A DNA stretch of 29,525 nucleotides from Candidatus Sumerlaeota bacterium (GCA_016928995.1 JAFGJS010000103.1:1-29525), one strand, 5' to 3'. Positions 7,061 to 15,711 are shown, counted from the stretch's first letter. Made by a program: numbers and translations. Notes: generated from the sequence alone by a model not told the origin.

Positions 7061-8074
7061 ATGTCCCATCGAAAGCATGAGCATCAGTTGCCGCGCGGGT
7101 ATACGAATTGGTTTATTCGCAAGGTGGATGATCTTTCGTTGAGCGGGGTGCTGTGGGGCGGATTGTTGCTATACGTAGCGGTGGCGGTCGGATTTTCGGT
7201 GTTGTTGCAGGTGTGCGCCTGGGCGGGGTGGACGATGATTTATGACGGCGGCGAGCCGGTGACGGGCTTTGGCGGAATTTTGTATTTTAATTTCGTCACG
7301 ATCCTCACGGTGGGTTATGGCGATCTGCATCCGGCTGGTTTGGGGCGCATGCTGGCGACGATTGAGGCGTTGATCGGCGTCGGGCTGTTCGGCGGCATCA
7401 TCGGCGTGGTGGTGCTGAAACTGACGCAGCCGGCGAAGAACTCAATCGTGTTCTCGCATCGGGCGTACTACGCGATTGACGAGGAGCGGTTTTTCATCAT
7501 GTTTCTCAACACGAGCCATTCGCCGCTGGTGAACGCGGAGATTTCATACGTGCTGAAACTCGGCCATCGCAACGAGGTCAAACCCTCCAAGACTACGCCG
7601 TATATCGCCGATTCGGTGTGGATTCTGAACCTGAGCCAGGCTTCGTACAACGACCTGCGCACCATCGAACTTTACGATGACGACGGGATCAAATTCGCGA
7701 TCAGCGGCTCGTACGGCTTCACGAATTTCGCCACGTCCGTGCGCTACGATCTGTGCGATATTCTGGCTGTGCCCAGCCGCGCGCCGTTGGAGCGCGAGTC
7801 GTTGCTCATCCATCCGCGGCTGGGCGATCCTGAATTCGAAAACATCTTCCATTATGAACCGGAAGGCGCGAGACCGTTCGCCGATTACGCGCACAGCATC
7901 GGCGCCAGCGCGAAGAAGGAGCAAACCAACAAGGCGATTGAGCTGACGCGAATCGGGTTGAAAATTCCCGGGCCCGGCGATTCGCCGTTGAAGGATAATC
8001 AAACCGTGATCTTCAAGAGCGAGTCGACGGATCAAAACGAGATGAATTCAATTTTCAATCAAAGGAAGAAATGA
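7061..8074 (+). CDS. KirBac-like potassium channel
   Basis: The 337-residue membrane protein has two transmembrane helices (about 29-55 and 96-121) around a pore loop with the potassium selectivity filter TVGYGD (83-88). The cytoplasmic part (about 125-300) contains FSHRAYYAIDEERFFIMFLN and LVNAEISYVL, which resemble the beta-rich domain of inward-rectifier (KirBac) channels, so it is more likely KirBac-like than MthK-like; there is no RCK domain. ATG 7061 follows AGGA at 7049-7052; a longer reading from TTG 7040 is less likely. It lies in the trp operon, ending 3 bases before trpF, whose ribosome site is inside this gene. A link with tryptophan synthesis is unknown. Confidence 0.85.
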   Translation: MSHRKHEHQLPRGYTNWFIRKVDDLSLSGVLWGGLLLYVAVAVGFSVLLQVCAWAGWTMIYDGGEPVTGFGGILYFNFVTILTVGYGDLHPAGLGRMLATIEALIGVGLFGGIIGVVVLKLTQPAKNSIVFSHRAYYAIDEERFFIMFLNTSHSPLVNAEISYVLKLGHRNEVKPSKTTPYIADSVWILNLSQASYNDLRTIELYDDDGIKFAISGSYGFTNFATSVRYDLCDILAVPSRAPLERESLLIHPRLGDPEFENIFHYEPEGARPFADYAHSIGASAKKEQTNKAIELTRIGLKIPGPGDSPLKDNQTVIFKSESTDQNEMNSIFNQRKK

Positions 8075-8077
8075 TCC

Positions 8078-8710
8078 GTGACTCTAGTGAAAATATGCGG
8101 CTTGACGAACGCCGGCGACGCGATGGCGGCGGTGGAGGCAGGGGCGGATTATCTGGGATTTGTGTTCGCGCGGTCGCCGCGTCAGGTGATGGCGCCGCAG
8201 GTGCGGCGGATCATGGAGCGCGTGCGCACGCTGGGACGGCAGGTGACGACGTTCGGCGTGTTTTTGCCCTTGCCGGTGGATGAAATCGGCGCGATCCTCC
8301 ACGAATCGCTGCTGGATGGCGCGCAATTGCACGGCTGGGGTTCGCAGGAGGAGATCGACGCGATCCGGCGCAAGGGCTTTCAGGTTTCGCGCGCGTTCCG
8401 CATCCGCGACGGGCAGTCGGTGGAGGATCTCGCGCGGCACGATGCGGACTACTATCTGTGCGACGCGTGGCATCCGACCGAGGCCGGCGGCACGGGCGAC
8501 GCGTTCGATCATGCGTTGATCCGCGAAGAGGCGCGGCAGCGGCGCTTGATTCTGGCGGGCGGCCTGACGCCGGAGAACGTGGCGGAGGCGATCCGCGAAG
8601 TGCGGCCGTTCGCCGTGGACGTTTCCAGCGGCGTGGAAGGCGAGCGCAAAGGCCAGAAGGATTTGAGCAAGATACAGAGGTTTATTGAAGAGGCGAGGAA
8701 AACGATTTAA
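8078..8710 (+). CDS. trpF: Phosphoribosylanthranilate isomerase
   Basis: TrpF isomerises N-(5-phosphoribosyl)anthranilate to CdRP. The 210-residue TIM barrel shows the N-terminal VKICGLTNAGDA with catalytic Cys7, GADYLGFVF, and AVDVSSGVE with the following GQKD near the C-terminus (phosphate binding). The start is GTG 8078, with AAAGGA at 8061-8066 inside the preceding channel gene, so translation is probably coupled to it. Its TAA stop (8708-8710) lies at the very edge of an inverted repeat. Confidence 0.97.
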   Translation: MTLVKICGLTNAGDAMAAVEAGADYLGFVFARSPRQVMAPQVRRIMERVRTLGRQVTTFGVFLPLPVDEIGAILHESLLDGAQLHGWGSQEEIDAIRRKGFQVSRAFRIRDGQSVEDLARHDADYYLCDAWHPTEAGGTGDAFDHALIREEARQRRLILAGGLTPENVAEAIREVRPFAVDVSSGVEGERKGQKDLSKIQRFIEEARKTI

Positions 8711-8824
8711 CGCAAAGACACGAAGGCGCAAAGATCGCAAAGAACAGAATAGATTTATTGACTGATTTTGCACGCCACATCGATGAAAAACTTTGCGTTC
8801 GTAGCGGCTTTGCGGCTTTGCGTT
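8709..8824. repeat. Inverted repeat (ACGCAAAG type) between trpF and trpB
   Basis: The left arm at 8709-8744 (AACGCAAAGACACGAAGGCG then CAAAGATCGCAAAG) is nearly complementary to the right arm at 8791-8824 (CTTTGCGTTCGTAGCGGCTT then TGCGGCTTTGCGTT). The 46-base centre includes TGATTTTGCAC, which recurs in the unit at 13619-13894. The whole gap between trpF and trpB is this element plus a few bases. Confidence 0.7.
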
Positions 8825-8847
8825 AAAATAAATCATGGAGCATGGCG

Positions 8848-10062
8848 ATGACATTGGTTCCTGGCGCACAACGCCCTGATACGACAGGGCATTATGGGGA
8901 ATTCGGCGGACGGTTCGTGCCGGAGACGCTGTTTCAGGCGTTGATCGACCTGGAGCGCGAGTATAAGGCGATGGCGGACGACGCGGATTTTCAAGAGGAG
9001 CTGACGGCGCTGCTGACACAATACGTGGGGCGTCCGACGCCGCTCTATTTCGCGCGGCGGTTGAGCGAGACGGCGGGCAACGGCATGCGGCTGTACCTGA
9101 AGCGCGAGGACCTGTGCCACACCGGCGCGCATAAGATCAATAACACGCTGGGGCAGGCGCTGCTGGCGAAGCGCCTGGGCAAGCCGCGCGTGATCGCGGA
9201 GACCGGCGCCGGTCAGCATGGCGTGGCCACGGCGACGGCGTGCGCGCTACTGGGGCTGGAGTGCGAGGTGTTCATGGGCGTGGAGGACATCGAGCGGCAA
9301 AAGCCGAACGTGCTGCGGATGCAGTTGCTCGGCGCGAAGGTGACGCCGGTGACGTCCGGTACGAGCACGCTGAAGGACGCGACGAACGAGGCGCTGCGCG
9401 ACTGGATGGCGCGCGTGGATGACACGCATTACATCATTGGTTCGGTGGTCGGGCCGCATCCCTTTCCGATGATCGTGCGCGATTTTCAGTCAGTGATCGG
9501 GCGCGAGGCTCGCGCGCAGATTCTCGAAGCGGAGGGGCGGCTGCCGGATGCGCTGATCGCCTGCGTGGGCGGCGGCAGCAACTCGCTGGGGCTGTTCCAT
9601 CCGTTTTACGACGACGCGGATGTGAAATTCTTCGGCGTCGAGGCGGAGGGCGAGGGGCTGCACACAGGCAAGCACGCCGTGGCCATCGGCGACGCCAGCA
9701 GTCAGCCTGGCGTGTTCCACGGTTCGCGCAGCTTCGTGCTGCAGACCGACGACGGGCAGATCGTGCCAGCGCATTCGATTTCCGCCGGGCTGGATTATCC
9801 CGGCGTCGGGCCGGAGCATTCGTTCTACGCACGCACGGGGCGTGCGCGATACATGCCGGTGACTGATGAGCGGGCGCTGATCGGCGTTAAGGAGACCTGT
9901 GTGCAGGAGGGGATCATTCCCGCACTGGAGACGGCGCATGCGCTGTATTACGCCGTGCATGAATTGCCGAAGCAACTGCCGCCGGATTCCGTCGTGATCC
10001 TCTGTTTTTCCGGCCGCGGAGACAAAGACGTGCAGACGTACCAGCGGTGTTTTCAGAAATAG
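8848..10062 (+). CDS. trpB: Tryptophan synthase beta chain
   Basis: TrpB condenses indole with serine using pyridoxal phosphate, in an alpha2-beta2 complex with TrpA. About 404 residues, the standard TrpB1 length. Motifs: [15 protein letters not shown] at the N-terminus, the PLP lysine Lys96 in [17 protein letters not shown], phosphate-binding GGGSNS, and CFSGRGDKD at the C-terminus. Two starts are possible: ATG 8842 and ATG 8848. GGAG at 8837-8840 is one base from the first and seven from the second, so 8848 is preferred. The ribosome site follows immediately after the hairpin repeat. Confidence 0.98.
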   Translation: MTLVPGAQRPDTTGHYGEFGGRFVPETLFQALIDLEREYKAMADDADFQEELTALLTQYVGRPTPLYFARRLSETAGNGMRLYLKREDLCHTGAHKINNTLGQALLAKRLGKPRVIAETGAGQHGVATATACALLGLECEVFMGVEDIERQKPNVLRMQLLGAKVTPVTSGTSTLKDATNEALRDWMARVDDTHYIIGSVVGPHPFPMIVRDFQSVIGREARAQILEAEGRLPDALIACVGGGSNSLGLFHPFYDDADVKFFGVEAEGEGLHTGKHAVAIGDASSQPGVFHGSRSFVLQTDDGQIVPAHSISAGLDYPGVGPEHSFYARTGRARYMPVTDERALIGVKETCVQEGIIPALETAHALYYAVHELPKQLPPDSVVILCFSGRGDKDVQTYQRCFQK

Positions 10063-10109
10063 CAATCATTGTCATGTCGATATTATTTTAATGAAAGAGA
10101 GGAGAAGAG

Positions 10110-10991
10110 ATGTCGTTACAAAATTTTAAGTTTCAATCGTTTCAAGCAGGAATCGCGTTGATTGCGATGATGTTTTGTCTGAGCGCCACATACCGGACGG
10201 CCGTGGCTGATGAGGTGGAAGTGGCGATTGAGGGAGGAGACCTCATCACCACGACTACGATCAAGAGCACGCCTAAAGTAATGCATTACACGCTCGACAC
10301 CAGCGCCACCTTGGCTACAACGCCGACCTTGGTCGTGCATGATCCCATCCGGATTCGCGCGGTGTTCAACAAGGATAACGCGAATTTCATCACGCACGAA
10401 ATTTCCCGCTTCGGCGCCTTTCATGTGTTTTGCGACGCAGAAGTGGCGAAACATTGGGTCAGCCTGAAAGCGCCGGATGTCTCGCTGGAGGAGGCGATTC
10501 AATGCGTGGTTGACCAGGGTCAGGGGGAGTGGGTGGCGTATAACTGGCGCTATAAAAATACGTATATGATTTCGCACAAGGATAATTTCAAGAAGCTGAT
10601 GGCGTTTGATTGCCTGGTTAATCTTGATCCCGATCCGATCGTCACCAAGGCGCGCATCGTGGATATCAACGTGATTCTGGCGGAGCTCAGCAAGCAGTGC
10701 GCCGAAGTGGGAATGCCGTATGAAATCACATACCAGGGAAACGGCGGCGATCCGCCGAAACCGGCGCTGTTTCTCCGCAGCGCGCCGTTGTCATCGGCGT
10801 TATGCCGTTTGGCGCTGTTGGAAGATTTGACCGTCAAGCAGATCGAAGGGACGAATAAAATCATCCTCATTCAAAACAAGGGCGATGAGATGTATTCCTC
10901 AGGCAATGGCGGCGCCGCCGAAGAGGAACCCGATGTGAAAGAGGAAGGCAAGACGCAAGCTGGCGACGAAGCGACGACACAGGTTCAGTAG
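10110..10991 (+). CDS. Secreted protein of unknown function between trpB and trpA
   Basis: The 293-residue protein begins with a signal peptide (hydrophobic GIALIAMMFCLSA, probable cleavage after Ala33 in TAVA-DE), so it is exported. A segment around residues 85-155 (RFGAFHVFCDAEVAKHWVSL then KAPDVSLEEAIQCVVDQ) has the look of secretin/TonB short N-terminal (STN-like) modules, and a second similar segment may lie around 185-250; this is a weak resemblance. The C-terminus is acidic and low-complexity. GGAG at 10101-10104, 5 bases before ATG, is a strong ribosome site. Composition resembles the surrounding genes. I do not recognise the family, and no role in tryptophan synthesis is evident. Confidence 0.75.
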   Translation: MSLQNFKFQSFQAGIALIAMMFCLSATYRTAVADEVEVAIEGGDLITTTTIKSTPKVMHYTLDTSATLATTPTLVVHDPIRIRAVFNKDNANFITHEISRFGAFHVFCDAEVAKHWVSLKAPDVSLEEAIQCVVDQGQGEWVAYNWRYKNTYMISHKDNFKKLMAFDCLVNLDPDPIVTKARIVDINVILAELSKQCAEVGMPYEITYQGNGGDPPKPALFLRSAPLSSALCRLALLEDLTVKQIEGTNKIILIQNKGDEMYSSGNGGAAEEEPDVKEEGKTQAGDEATTQVQ

Positions 10992-11060
10992 TGATTCGCG
11001 GCGAAGATCGCACACTGAAAAAAACACAATGCGCTGTTTAGCGCGATGAAGGAGAAGAGC

Positions 11061-11867
11061 GTGAACCGGATCGAGCGAATGTTTCAGGAAAAGCGCCAGG
11101 CCGGCCAGAAGGCGCTGGTGCTGTTTATCACGGCGGGATATCCCAGCCTGGATTTCACGAAGGCGCTGCTGCCGAAGCTCGCCGAATGGGGCTGCGACCT
11201 GGTGGAGCTGGGCGTTCCGTTCAGCGATCCCATCGCCGACGGTCCGACGATCCAGTATTCATCCAACGAGGCGCTCAAGGCCGGCGTGACGGTGCGGAAA
11301 ATTCTGTCAACGATTCCACCAGTTCGTGAGCGGAGCGAGGTTCCGGTCATTCTCTTCAGCGCGGTCAATCCGTTGTTGAAATACGGCCTTGAGGCTATCG
11401 CCGACGATGCGAAAGCGGCGGGCGCGGACGGCTTCCTGATTCCCGATGTGCCGTTGGAGGAGGGGGACGAGGCCCGGTCGATCTGCTCAGAGCGCGAGCT
11501 GTCGCTGGTGTTTCTGACAGCGCCCACTTCGCCGGTGGAGCGCTTGCGCCGCATCGCCGAAGCCAGCACGGGATTCATCTACTACATCGCGCAACGCGGC
11601 GTGACAGGCGCGCGGACGGAGATCGCCGCGGATCTGGCGGACAAGATCGGCGAGTTGCGCGGCGTGACGGACAAGCCGGTCGCCGTCGGTTTCGGCGTGA
11701 GCACGCCCGAGCATGCGCGGCAAGTGGCGCAAGTGGCTGACGGCGTGATCGTGGGCAGCGCCTTGATCAACAAAATCCGCGAGGCCATCGCCAACGGCGC
11801 GGATTCCGACGAAGCGATCCTGGCTCATTTGGAGCCTTATGTCAGGTCGTTGGCTGAGGCGCTGTAA
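11061..11867 (+). CDS. trpA: Tryptophan synthase alpha chain
   Basis: TrpA cleaves indole-3-glycerol phosphate to indole and glyceraldehyde 3-phosphate and passes indole to TrpB. About 268 residues, normal length. GTG 11061 is chosen because AAGGAG (11049-11054) lies 6 bases upstream and because catalytic Glu49 (VELGVPFSDP) and Asp60 (IADGPTIQ) then fall at the same numbers as in the E. coli enzyme; an ATG at 11046 adds five residues. Phosphate-binding GFGVS and GSALI are present near the C-terminus. This is the last gene of the tryptophan operon. Confidence 0.97.
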   Translation: MNRIERMFQEKRQAGQKALVLFITAGYPSLDFTKALLPKLAEWGCDLVELGVPFSDPIADGPTIQYSSNEALKAGVTVRKILSTIPPVRERSEVPVILFSAVNPLLKYGLEAIADDAKAAGADGFLIPDVPLEEGDEARSICSERELSLVFLTAPTSPVERLRRIAEASTGFIYYIAQRGVTGARTEIAADLADKIGELRGVTDKPVAVGFGVSTPEHARQVAQVADGVIVGSALINKIREAIANGADSDEAILAHLEPYVRSLAEAL

Positions 11868-11877
11868 AGAGAACTAC

Positions 11878-12108
11878 AAAATGCGCGAAAGGCCGCGAAA
11901 AGCTGGGCGCCGGATCATCGATGGTTCGTGAAAAATAGATTCTATTTTGCGGATCAGTCTAGCGCAGCGGCATTCGTACTTGATTGGATTCTTATCGTGT
12001 AGATTTGAATTTTACGATCGCGAATGAGTGCAAGTGTGAGCTTGAATTCAGAGTCTTTCAACAAAGCAAAGATGCCCTTAATTTTTTCGCGGCATTTTGC
12101 GTTTTTCG
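11878..12108. repeat. Inverted repeat (ACGCAAAG type) after trpA
   Basis: The left arm at 11878-11902 (AAAATGCGCGAAAGGCCGCG then AAAAG) and right arm at 12082-12108 (TTTTTTCGCGGCATTTTGCG then TTTTTCG) are imperfect inverted copies, similar in design to the units within the operon. The centre of about 180 bases holds only a 64-codon open frame with no recognisable features. The element separates trpA from the convergent RDD gene and may end both transcripts. Confidence 0.5.
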
Positions 12109-12120
12109 TAGTATCAATTT

Positions 12121-13599
12121 TTATTCCATGACGGATGTCGTTGCGTCGTCGATAGTCAGCATTTTTGTGCTGATGTAATCCGTCGCCCAGGTCGTGGCGA
12201 GAAAGAGGTTGTTAGTGTGGATCGCCTCGAACACAAAGACGTTCGATGTCGGCAGGTCTTCCACTGTGTCCGCGGCCTGCATAAAGGGATACTCGCCTTT
12301 CCGCAGGCGTTCCTGGCAAAGCTCCAGCGCTTGATCCCTCAACTCGTCCAATTTCGCACGCTCCGTTTCATCCAAGGGGCGGCGATGGTAATAGAACAAG
12401 CGGATCACTCGCAACCGCATCAAATGCGCCATGGCTGTTGTATAATTGTTGAGATTCGCCGTTTCCTGTTCGGTGAGTTCTTCGCCGCCGGTGTTTTGTT
12501 TTTGCTCCAGCGTTTCGATTTCTTTTTGAATGCGGCGCAGCTCCTCATCGACTTTCGGATTCATCGCATTGAAGAAACTGGGATTTGAACGCTTCATGTT
12601 TTCGTTCGCTGGAGCGGAGTTTTCTCTTTCCGGCAACATCAGCAAGACATCGAAGGCGTTGAAGACCGGCGTAGCTGAGGTGTGAGGCAGTTCTTTTGCG
12701 ATGCGTTGTTGAACCGCATCTATCTCTTGTTGAGCATCAACATGCGGCTGCGCCGCTGCCTGATGCCGTGCATACCAGAGCGAGCCGATTTCGCTGAAAA
12801 ACAGGGTCAGAATAATTATGGAGGAAATCAGCAGCGTGCGCCGTTCGAACTTGGCGTTGAACCATTGCTCGCGCTGTTCTCGCGCCCGTTCGAGTTCCAT
12901 CGTCTGTACGACATACGTTCCGGCCAGCCGGTCGTGCAATCCCTGTTTCAAGGGATGCTGCCAGATGTGAAAGGCGTTGCCGAAAACAAAATCGATTCCT
13001 GCGTTTTTCAACAGGCCCACAACGATCAACAATCCCATGGCGCTCAGGATTTGCGTTTGCGCCTCGTCCAACCCAATCCCTTGCAGTGAAAATAAGATAA
13101 AAGAAATTTGCGGTTCGACATATTCCACTGTGCGATCAAGAAATAAGCGTGGAGTCAGCAGCGGCAAGTTTTTGATCAGAAAAGGGACAAAGCAGAATCG
13201 CAGCAGGCGGAACGCGGATTGGCCCCAGGACGGCGAGGCGAAATCGCGATTGACCACGCGGATTTTCATCAGCATTTTGCCGATGCTGCGTCCACCGAGC
13301 AGCGGTCCTTCGCAGGCCAGGAAATAGGCGAAGAAGATCGCTACGCCCAGCAAGTAATCGAATCCGCCGATAACGCGCAGCACGGGGCGCAGGGGGATGA
13401 TCAGCGCGTGATAGGCGAGGTACAACACGGCGAAGTCGCCCAGCAGCGCAGCCACACGCCGCATCAATCCCGCGTAAGGATTCAGCTCGCGGGGCGCCGC
13501 GTCCTCCGTACTGCATACGCCGTCGCAGGAGGCGCCTGTATCGCGCTGATGGTCTTTTTGCCGCCGCTCAAAATCCGCCGGGGTCAATAAATCCGCCAT
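12121..13599 (-). CDS. RDD-family membrane protein
   Basis: The 492-residue integral membrane protein begins with a hydrophilic stretch (1-42), followed by an RDD domain: LMRRVAALLGDFAVLYLAYH at about 45-64 with the Arg/Asp signature, then GRSIGKMLMKIRVVNRD at 103-119, and later QGLHDRLAGTYVV. A further helix (LLISSIIILTLFF) leads to a hydrophilic C-terminal region with a likely coiled coil (EELRRIQKEIETLEQ). RDD proteins are poorly understood; some are implicated in ion transport. ATG 13599 is preferred to TTG 13605. A second RDD protein lies at 19975-20940. Confidence 0.82.
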   Translation of the reverse strand: MADLLTPADFERRQKDHQRDTGASCDGVCSTEDAAPRELNPYAGLMRRVAALLGDFAVLYLAYHALIIPLRPVLRVIGGFDYLLGVAIFFAYFLACEGPLLGGRSIGKMLMKIRVVNRDFASPSWGQSAFRLLRFCFVPFLIKNLPLLTPRLFLDRTVEYVEPQISFILFSLQGIGLDEAQTQILSAMGLLIVVGLLKNAGIDFVFGNAFHIWQHPLKQGLHDRLAGTYVVQTMELERAREQREQWFNAKFERRTLLISSIIILTLFFSEIGSLWYARHQAAAQPHVDAQQEIDAVQQRIAKELPHTSATPVFNAFDVLLMLPERENSAPANENMKRSNPSFFNAMNPKVDEELRRIQKEIETLEQKQNTGGEELTEQETANLNNYTTAMAHLMRLRVIRLFYYHRRPLDETERAKLDELRDQALELCQERLRKGEYPFMQAADTVEDLPTSNVFVFEAIHTNNLFLATTWATDYISTKMLTIDDATTSVME

Positions 13600-13618
13600 G
13601 ATCAAGTCCTATTTTTTT

Positions 13619-13894
13619 CAACGCAAAGCCGCGAAGGCGCGGAGAGCGTTGGGACGTGAAGAACAGCAAGGGAGATATGGAGATATTGGGGGGCTTGGGG
13701 ATAAAAAAATTGAGGGAACCTTAAAGAAAAAAATTTGCACACAAAGCCACATCGAACACAAGGGTCATATTATTGATTTTGCACTGGTTCTTTGCGTCTT
13801 CGTGCCTTTTTAATGGCGCCCGAGAGTCATTCATCTAGTAATCCCCATATCCCCTTTTCTCTTTCGTATCTTTGCGTCATTGCGTCTTTGCGTT
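13619..13894. repeat. Double inverted repeat (ACGCAAAG type) between tsaD and RDD gene
   Basis: The outer arms are CAACGCAAAGCCGCGAAGGC from 13619 and TTTGCGTCATTGCGTCTTTG ending at 13894. An inner pair, ACACAAAGCCACATCGAACA from 13739 and GGTTCTTTGCGTCTTCGTGC ending near 13805, lies inside, with TTGATTTTGCAC between them as in the unit at 8709. GGGGAT-type stretches near 13690-13710 and 13841-13855 are also inverted. No coding sequence was seen in this roughly 290-base gap. It may be two stacked copies or one inside another. Confidence 0.6.
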
Positions 13895-13896
13895 AT

Positions 13897-14922
13897 TTAT
13901 TTTCCCAGCCGCAGGTTTGAGTCGGCGTTCACGGCCCAATCCTGCGCGACGTCCTGCTTGCGGCGCGCCAGACCGATGGCCGCGACCATCGCCGCGTTGT
14001 CCGTGCAGAGCAACGGCTTCGGGATGCGAATGTCCGAGCCGTTCAACCGTTCGCGCGCCGCCTGACGCAGGCAGCCGTTGCAGGCCACTCCGCCGACGAT
14101 CGCCAGTCGCTCGAGCCGCTCGCGTTTCAGCGCGCGCTCCGCCTTGGTCAGCAGCACGTCCACTACGGCCATCTGGAACGATGCGCAGATGTCCGCGAGC
14201 ATCTGCTTGCTGGCGAGGATCGTGTCGAGTCCGCGCTCCTCGATGCACAGCCGCACCGCCGTTTTCAGTCCGCTGAAGGAAAAGTTATAACCGGCTTTGG
14301 TCAGCACGGGTCGCGGAAATTTAAACGCATGCGGATCGCCGTCGCGCGCCAGGCGGTCGATGATCGGGCCGCCGGGATGGCCGAGTTCCAGCATCTGCGC
14401 CACTTTGTCGAACACCTCGCCCGAGGCGTCGTCCAGCGTGACGCCGAGTTCCCGGTACGAGCCTGGGGCGTCGCAGCGAACCAGACTCGAATGTCCGCCG
14501 GACACGATCAGACCGAGATAGGGATAGAAGCGCTCCATTTGCGCCCGGTCTTCGCCCACGAAAATCGAATGCAGATGACCGGCGATATGGTTCACCGGGA
14601 TGAGCGGCTTGCGCGCGGCGTACGCCAGCCCTTTCGCCGTCTCCAGGCCGACCAGCAGGCTGCCGATCAGTCCCGGCCCTTTTGTCGCGCAGATAAAATC
14701 GACGTCTTCCAGCGCGACGCCCGCCTCGTCCAGCGCCTGATCGAGCACGGGCATGATGCGCTCCGTGTGCGCTCGCGAGGCGATCTCCGGCACCACGCCG
14801 CCATACTTGGCATGCAACGCCGTCTGCGACGAGACGACGTTCGAAAGCGCTTCGCCGTCCTCGCGCACCACGGCGCATGACGTATCGTCGCATGATGTTT
14901 CGACGCCTAACGCGATGATCAT
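13897..14922 (-). CDS. tsaD: tRNA N6-adenosine threonylcarbamoyltransferase
   Basis: TsaD transfers the threonylcarbamoyl group to A37 of ANN-decoding tRNAs (t6A), working with TsaB, TsaE and TsaC/TsaC2. The 341 residues have the ASKHA fold: ALGVETSCDDTSCAVV at the N-terminus, the metal-binding pair in NHIAGHLHS, the nucleotide-binding SGGHSSLV, and FDKVAQMLELGHPGGP. ATG 14922 gives the standard N-terminus (MIIALGVETSCDDT); longer readings to 15138 are unsupported. It overlaps the upstream isochorismatase-family gene by four bases (ATGA), indicating coupling. Confidence 0.97.
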   Translation of the reverse strand: MIIALGVETSCDDTSCAVVREDGEALSNVVSSQTALHAKYGGVVPEIASRAHTERIMPVLDQALDEAGVALEDVDFICATKGPGLIGSLLVGLETAKGLAYAARKPLIPVNHIAGHLHSIFVGEDRAQMERFYPYLGLIVSGGHSSLVRCDAPGSYRELGVTLDDASGEVFDKVAQMLELGHPGGPIIDRLARDGDPHAFKFPRPVLTKAGYNFSFSGLKTAVRLCIEERGLDTILASKQMLADICASFQMAVVDVLLTKAERALKRERLERLAIVGGVACNGCLRQAARERLNGSDIRIPKPLLCTDNAAMVAAIGLARRKQDVAQDWAVNADSNLRLGK

Positions 14923-15479
14923 TGAATCAATCCCTGCACGGCTTTGAATTGCGGATGCTTTGCGTCGCGCATCCATTCGAATAAAATCATTTCCGTCGAA
15001 ACCGGCGTGCATCCGGCCAGCGTCATGCGCCGCATGCCGGCCTTGCGATCCGCCGGTTTGCGGCTGCTGATCGCGTCCTGCACGGCGATCACGCGCAAGC
15101 CGCGTTCCAAGCCTTCCAGCGCCGTCTGCAGCACGCACACATGCGTTTCGATGCCCGCCAGCACGAGAGTTTTGCGACCGAGCGCGTCAAACGCGGCGGT
15201 GAAATTCGGCTCCCCAAAGCAGCCAAACGCCGTCTTTTCAATCGGCGCGGTATCGCCCAGCAATTCCGCGATTGGAGCCACTGTCGGTCCCAGGCCCTTC
15301 GGATACTGCTCCGTGGCCAGGATGGGGATTTCCAGCAAGCGCGCCGCGCGCAACAGGATTTCCGTGCGTTGCACAATCCGCTTCATCCGGCTGATATGCG
15401 GCGCGAATTTTTCCTGCAAGTCCACAATCAGCAATACGGAATCTTCGGCGTCAATCCATCCGTGCGCATCGCCGCCCAT
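14919..15479 (-). CDS. Isochorismatase-family cysteine hydrolase
   Basis: The 186-residue single-domain protein of the isochorismatase-like (nicotinamidase/YcaC) superfamily. The probable catalytic triad is Asp20 in LLIVDLQEKF, Lys82 in PIEKTAFG and Cys115 in GIETHVCVLQTAL. The substrate cannot be deduced; members hydrolyse amides or isochorismate-type ethers. ATG 15479 has GAGGTG eight bases upstream on the minus strand. Its TGA overlaps the tsaD start, so the pair is a two-gene operon; a functional link to t6A is not known to me. Confidence 0.92.
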   Translation of the reverse strand: MGGDAHGWIDAEDSVLLIVDLQEKFAPHISRMKRIVQRTEILLRAARLLEIPILATEQYPKGLGPTVAPIAELLGDTAPIEKTAFGCFGEPNFTAAFDALGRKTLVLAGIETHVCVLQTALEGLERGLRVIAVQDAISSRKPADRKAGMRRMTLAGCTPVSTEMILFEWMRDAKHPQFKAVQGLIQ

Positions 15480-15538
15480 GATCGATTCACCTCGCGCAAG
15501 CTATAGCGATTCACGAAAGTTTTAACCGCATGGGAATA

Positions 15539-15562
15539 GCACACCGCCGAGGGCGGCTGTGC
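15539..15562. repeat. Short palindromic hairpin (CACCGCC/GGCGG)
   Basis: GCACA-CCGCC (15539-15548) pairs with GGCGG-TGTGC (15552-15562, one bulged C), separated by three bases. It lies in the 232-base gap between the isochorismatase-family gene and the next minus-strand gene, where I see no coding sequence. It could be a dispersed palindrome or a weak terminator; no T-run adjoins it. Confidence 0.45.
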
Positions 15563-15711
15563 CACAATTAAAAGGATGCGGCAAAAACTTTCGAGAATCG
15601 CTCGGTTTCGCCTCAACGAAAACGCATGCGCAGCCTAGACGCCGCTCAAACGCCGGTCAAGCTCTTCCGCCCTGACATTTGAGGCGGCCGGGCAGGCGCA
15701 TGGCTGAATTT

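Noticed and set aside
11984-12178. 64-codon open frame after trpA
   Set aside because: It lies in the centre and right arm of an inverted repeat and overlaps the convergent RDD gene; no ribosome site or recognisable feature.
13605-13605. TTG as start for the RDD gene
   Set aside because: It adds two residues only; ATG 13599 is the simpler choice.
14923-15138. N-terminal extension of TsaD
   Set aside because: The extension lies inside the isochorismatase gene in another frame, and the family N-terminus matches MIIALGVETSCDDT.
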